From assembly GCF_030653815.1 (NCBI RefSeq), contig NZ_JAURYQ010000008.1:25016-89015 (forward strand): DNA of 64,000 nucleotides, written 5' to 3'. The notes beneath the pieces were generated by a model that did not search any database, was not told where the DNA came from, and worked only from the letters and a program-made list of their open reading frames with translations. This stretch comes from Rhodoferax sp. (GTDB lineage Bacteria; Pseudomonadota; Gammaproteobacteria; Burkholderiales; Burkholderiaceae_C). The translations under genes and the position numbers were made by a program. The first letter of the stretch is position 1. Every line of letters begins with the position of its first letter. Shown here piece by piece: positions 61,136 to 64,000 of this stretch.

Positions 61136-62035
61136 ATGCTTAAAGGATTGGCTTTGACGCCACCGGTCGTCGGCCGGATATCAATCGGCAAGGTCGTGGA
61201 AAAGAACGGCCACAGGCTCCCGGAGAAGGATGACGAGTTCACGGTCACGAGCCAGGTGCAGAACAAGGACGGCTGGGTCAACCATCCGGTGGATCAAACC
61301 CTGCGCAGCGCACCAGGCGCCAAGCTGCGCGGCATCCCGGTCAGGCTGCTGTTCAATGACCCGGACCTCAACCTGCGGGCCAACTACAGCCTCTTCGACC
61401 GTAAAACCGGCCGGCCTCTTTGTGTTGGCAATGGCGAGACCTGCCGGCGTTCCACGTTGGCAGGCATAGAGACCCTGCCTTGCCCCTCACCCCAAGGATG
61501 CGAGCTGGCCGTAGGCGGGAACTGCAAGCCCTGCGGGCGGCTGAATGTGCGCATCGGGGATGAAGATGAGCTGGGCAGCTTTCTGTTTCGCACCACGGGC
61601 TACAACAGCATCCGCACGCTTTCGACCCGGCTGAAGTACTTCCATGCGGTATCGGGCGGCTTGCTGTCCACACTGCCGTTGGAGCTGCGTCTGCGGGGGA
61701 AGTCCACCACCCAGTCGCACCGGGCGCCCATTTATTACGTCGATTTGACGGTGCGATCTGGCATGGCGCTGGCAGAGGCTATTGCGGGTGCCCGGGCTGA
61801 GGATGGGCACCGCAAGGGTGCGGGTTTTGATCAGGTGGCTCTGGAGGACGCTGCCCGGCAGGGCTTTGCCAATGGGGCGTTCGAGGAGTCGGAGGAGGAG
61901 GGCGCGGATCTGGTGGAGGAGTTTTACCCAGATGAATCTGGTAGCAACCAGCAAGGCAGTTCGATGGGAACAGGGAAAAAGCCCAACTTGGGGGATAAGC
62001 TGCATCACAGGGCGGCACAACTTAATACGGCTTAA
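61136..62035 (+). CDS. Recombination-associated island protein (hydrolase or metal-binding type)
   Basis: A 299-residue protein from ATG 61136, preceded by AGAAGGAA. Features include LKGLALTPPVVGRISIGKVV, PEKDDEFTVTSQVQNKDGWV, RGIPVRLLFNDPDLNLRANY and a Cys cluster (LCVGNGETCRR, CPSPQGCELAVGGNCKPCGR) that could bind zinc or an iron-sulfur cluster. The C-terminus is acidic (ESEEEGADLVEEF). The family is often found next to YqaJ and DUF932 genes in integrative elements and may work with the exonuclease. Function is not known. The context suggests DNA recombination. Confidence 0.75.
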   Translation: MLKGLALTPPVVGRISIGKVVEKNGHRLPEKDDEFTVTSQVQNKDGWVNHPVDQTLRSAPGAKLRGIPVRLLFNDPDLNLRANYSLFDRKTGRPLCVGNGETCRRSTLAGIETLPCPSPQGCELAVGGNCKPCGRLNVRIGDEDELGSFLFRTTGYNSIRTLSTRLKYFHAVSGGLLSTLPLELRLRGKSTTQSHRAPIYYVDLTVRSGMALAEAIAGARAEDGHRKGAGFDQVALEDAARQGFANGAFEESEEEGADLVEEFYPDESGSNQQGSSMGTGKKPNLGDKLHHRAAQLNTA

Positions 62036-62139
62036 GGGGAGGTGAGGGTGCATGACGGCGCGGATAGTCCCTATCTGAGCTTTCCTCCAGCGCGGCGAGG
62101 CGCCAGCGTGACAGGAACAGATGAACGCCTCTGGCGTAA

Positions 62140-62469
62140 TCACGTGCCTTCGGAAAGCTCCCGGGCAAAGGTCAAAAGTGTTTTGCGACGGCTGGCGTCC
62201 AGCTGCCCAAAGCAAAGGATCAGCTCGGCCAGGCGGTCATCAGAAGCGTAGAAGTAGGCCGTCGGCACTTTGAGTGCGGAGGCCAGTCTCTCAGCGAATG
62301 CGATGTTGGGTTCATGAATTCCGCTCTCGTAGCGGGAAATTCGTGCGCTAGCCGTCCCCTCATCCAATCCAGCAAGTACCCCAAGCTTGTCCTGGGGTAA
62401 GCCCACGGCCTGCCGCGCCTGACGTAAGCGTCGAGCGAAGGCGGGGGGCATGGGAGACGTAGCCAGCAT
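62140..62469 (-). CDS. XRE-family helix-turn-helix regulator
   Basis: About 109 residues from ATG 62469. GTG 62493 would add eight. The helix-turn-helix at about 8-65 reads FARRLRQARQAVGLPQDKLG and SARISRYESGIHEPNIAFAE, followed by an ERLASALKVPTAYFYASDD segment typical of Cro/C1-type repressors. It reads away from the membrane-protein gene, and two palindromes lie directly upstream, so it probably represses one or both. It is the likely switch of this island segment. Confidence 0.85.
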   Translation of the reverse strand: MLATSPMPPAFARRLRQARQAVGLPQDKLGVLAGLDEGTASARISRYESGIHEPNIAFAERLASALKVPTAYFYASDDRLAELILCFGQLDASRRKTLLTFARELSEGT

Positions 62470-62474
62470 CCTAC

Positions 62475-62519
62475 GATATTCGTAAATATCCACGCTCCCG
62501 TCTCTACGTTTAACGTAGA
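62475..62519. promoter_or_regulatory. Two palindromic operators upstream of the XRE gene
   Basis: TCTACGTT-T-AACGTAGA (62503-62519) is a perfect 8-bp inverted repeat, and GATATT-CGTA-AATATC (62475-62490) is a second. They lie in the divergent control region and are candidate sites for the XRE repressor. Confidence 0.7.
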
Positions 62520-62679
62520 ATTTTTACAGCCCGGAGTTGATTCTTTTGACGTTGAAGCGATGGAAAGGGAGTTATGGGTGAGGGGCTCTGCCGCCGACGC
62601 GGGAAATGAGCGGTCTGGACGAGTCAGGGGCTCGCAGACCGCGTTTTTACTAAACCAGCAATTAAATGAGAAATACGAA

Positions 62680-63438
62680 ATGAAAACGGAACAGGGATTT
62701 AAAGGACAGGTCATCTTTCACGCAGCGATTTGCACAGCAATCATCGCGCTGATCACCATCGTGGCTGCCTTCTCGTCGAACGTGCATCTGGGGTTTTTTG
62801 GCTTCATCGCGCTGTTTATTGTTGGGTCCATTTTTACGACTATTGGCGTCGTGATCGGCGATGTCCTGAGGAACATGGCCATGCCGGATGCGTACCTGAC
62901 TACAGGTTTCGCCGACTCAATTAAGAAGAAGATTTTTTGGTCCATTGGACCTCAAGCGATAGGGTGGTTCATCGGAATTATTGCCACTAACGGCTTCATG
63001 CAAAACTATCTGGGATATGACATGCAGAATGGTCGCCCTAGGCAAGCGACGACAGCGGAGGTGAATAAGGAGCTGGCTAAATTAATAGCTGAGGCGGAAC
63101 CCGTACCCGTGAAAAGCGCGCCATTGCCTCAAGTCGCTTCGCCCGATATTCAGCCTGCCTTGCCCGCGCCAGGAAGTTTCCCGTCTATTGAGTCAGGGTC
63201 TTGCGTGGTGGGCTTGAGCAGGCAGACGCCTCAGGGGCTCGAATTTGAGCGGCCGATACCTGTGTTCCGAGAGAGCAATACCATGACGCCGATTGGGACT
63301 CTTAAAACCTTCAGCAGCTTTTTCACTGAAGGTCAAGACGGGTTAACTGGGCGAGTCCATCTCGTTTATGCTCCAGGATTTTCCGGCGATGAGCCAAAAG
63401 CCGGGCAAGCGCTTGGCTGGGTGAACGCTGCAGATTGA
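62680..63438 (+). CDS. Membrane protein, possibly truncated by an IS
   Basis: A 252-residue protein from ATG 62680. An in-frame start at 62560 would add unlikely sequence. Hydrophobic segments lie at about 12-32, 37-60 and 90-110 (IFHAAICTAIIALITIVAAF, GFIALFIVGSIFTTIGVVIG). The C-terminal half is soluble, Pro-rich, with a beta-rich domain (VFRESNTMTPIGTLKTFSSF). The stop TGA at 63436 coincides with what looks like the end of the adjacent IS3-family element, so the natural C-terminus may have been cut off. No family is recognised. Confidence 0.55.
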   Translation: MKTEQGFKGQVIFHAAICTAIIALITIVAAFSSNVHLGFFGFIALFIVGSIFTTIGVVIGDVLRNMAMPDAYLTTGFADSIKKKIFWSIGPQAIGWFIGIIATNGFMQNYLGYDMQNGRPRQATTAEVNKELAKLIAEAEPVPVKSAPLPQVASPDIQPALPAPGSFPSIESGSCVVGLSRQTPQGLEFERPIPVFRESNTMTPIGTLKTFSSFFTEGQDGLTGRVHLVYAPGFSGDEPKAGQALGWVNAAD

Positions 63439-64000
63439 CCTTGCCCCTGGAATCCGTATCCCATAACCGAGATCATGAGTTGGCTTGCTTGGGCTGATTA
63501 GCAAGCCAGTTCTGCTCGAACTTCATCGGGCTGACATAGGCCAGCGTCGAATGCAGTCGAGTCCGGTTATACCAAAGCAGCCACGCAATGGTCTCGTCCT
63601 TGGCCTCCCGCCGAGTCTTGAATTTCTGCCCATACAGCCGTTCCACCTTCAATGACCCAAACAGCGTCTCGCTGCAGGCGTTATCCCAGCAGTTGCCGCG
63701 CCGACTCATGGAGCTGGTGATGCCGTACTCCGTGAGCACATCCCGGAAGTCCTTGCTGGCGTACTGACTGCCGCGGTCGCTATGGAACATCAGGCCAGCC
63801 TGCTTGCCCGGATGCCGCTTGAACCATGCCATGCGCAAAGCATCGATGACGATGTCGCGCGTCATGTCATGGCGCAATGACCAGCCCACCACCTGGCGAC
63901 TGAACAGATCAATCACCACGGCCAGGAACAACCAGCCTTCGTCCGTGGCGATGTACGTGATATCACCCACCCAGACCTTGTCGGGTTCTGCCACAGTGAA
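63436..64000 (-). mobile_element. IS3-family insertion sequence, cut by the window edge
   Basis: The minus strand carries the C-terminal transposase ORF of an IS3-family element, and the presumed terminal repeat begins TGACCTTGCCCCTGGAAT at 63436. The other end and the first ORF lie beyond the window. The exact boundary needs the other terminal repeat to be confirmed. Confidence 0.6.
63473..64000 (-). CDS. IS3-family transposase (OrfB, DDE integrase core), partial
   Basis: The last 176 residues or so of an rve-type transposase, open at the right edge (FTVAEPDKVWVGDITYI). The DDE acids are visible: Asp in WVGDITYIATDEGW, Asp in GLMFHSDRGSQYASKDF, and Glu in NACSETLFGSLKVERLYG. The C-terminus (NRTRLHSTLAYVSPMKFEQN) is typical. 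No frameshift is seen in this part, so the element may be active. It is unrelated in detail to the degraded copy at 24889. Confidence 0.93.
   Translation of the reverse strand, partial: FTVAEPDKVWVGDITYIATDEGWLFLAVVIDLFSRQVVGWSLRHDMTRDIVIDALRMAWFKRHPGKQAGLMFHSDRGSQYASKDFRDVLTEYGITSSMSRRGNCWDNACSETLFGSLKVERLYGQKFKTRREAKDETIAWLLWYNRTRLHSTLAYVSPMKFEQNWLANQPKQANS

Overview
The window is most likely a stretch of a betaproteobacterial (Burkholderiales, Comamonadaceae-like) chromosome carrying a large composite island and the start of a second one. The evidence is a high-GC background, a housekeeping block (alaS, ubiG, gph and ssrA with the tag peptide ANDERFALAA), a Tat-exported high-potential iron-sulfur protein and an IncP-like plasmid module. 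The genus is inference.

Layout. 1-5110: a flavoprotein dehydrogenase (minus), then a plus-strand cluster of two small Cys-rich exported proteins, a hypothetical protein, an exported thioredoxin and a CcdA-type electron carrier, followed by a UPF0149/SEC-C protein. 5249-24718: a plasmid backbone embedded in the chromosome. It has trb-type mating-pair-formation genes (trbI, G, F, L, J, E, D, C, B and a VirB1-like transglycosylase), a conjugative primase, an AbiE toxin-antitoxin pair inserted among the trb genes, a trfA replication initiator with an autoregulator-like partner, a textbook-looking iteron origin (DnaA box, five 18-bp iterons, three AT-rich 11-mers) and an stbABC-like stability cassette. 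No relaxase or coupling protein is visible. 24889-25440: a frameshifted IS3-family remnant that separates this backbone from the next block.

25576-38568: nine minus-strand genes, mostly overlapping or separated by less than 100 bp. In transcription order they are an AAA+ ATPase and a subtilisin-like protease (an IetAS pair), a sigma-like factor, a small partner protein, an ImmA/IrrE metallopeptidase fused to a UvrD-type helicase and a decayed-looking nuclease, a double ubiquitin-like/E2 fusion, a JAB/E1 fusion, a DUF6527 metal-binding protein and a CoiA-like nuclease candidate. I consider this the most interesting system in the window. It looks like a defence operon built around a bacterial ubiquitin-like conjugation pathway with proteolytic and DNA-processing arms. 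The block ends near a 23-nt fragment of a tRNA-Gly gene (39228-39250), which probably marks the island boundary.

39338-48982: a catabolic cluster for GABA and guanidino/polyamine compounds (gabD, a ureohydrolase, a four-gene ABC importer, gabT) read away from a divergent MocR/GabR-type regulator. 49027-55886: core genes alaS, fpr, a PfkB kinase, HiPIP, ubiG, gph and tmRNA. 56099-64000: a second island integrated at the 3' end of ssrA, with a tyrosine integrase preceded by a dense repeat cluster, a 39-residue acidic microprotein, a split zinc-ribbon/glycine-rich protein, DUF932, a YqaJ/lambda-exonuclease-type protein, a companion recombination-type protein, an XRE regulator with palindromic operators, a membrane protein and an IS3-family element cut by the window edge.
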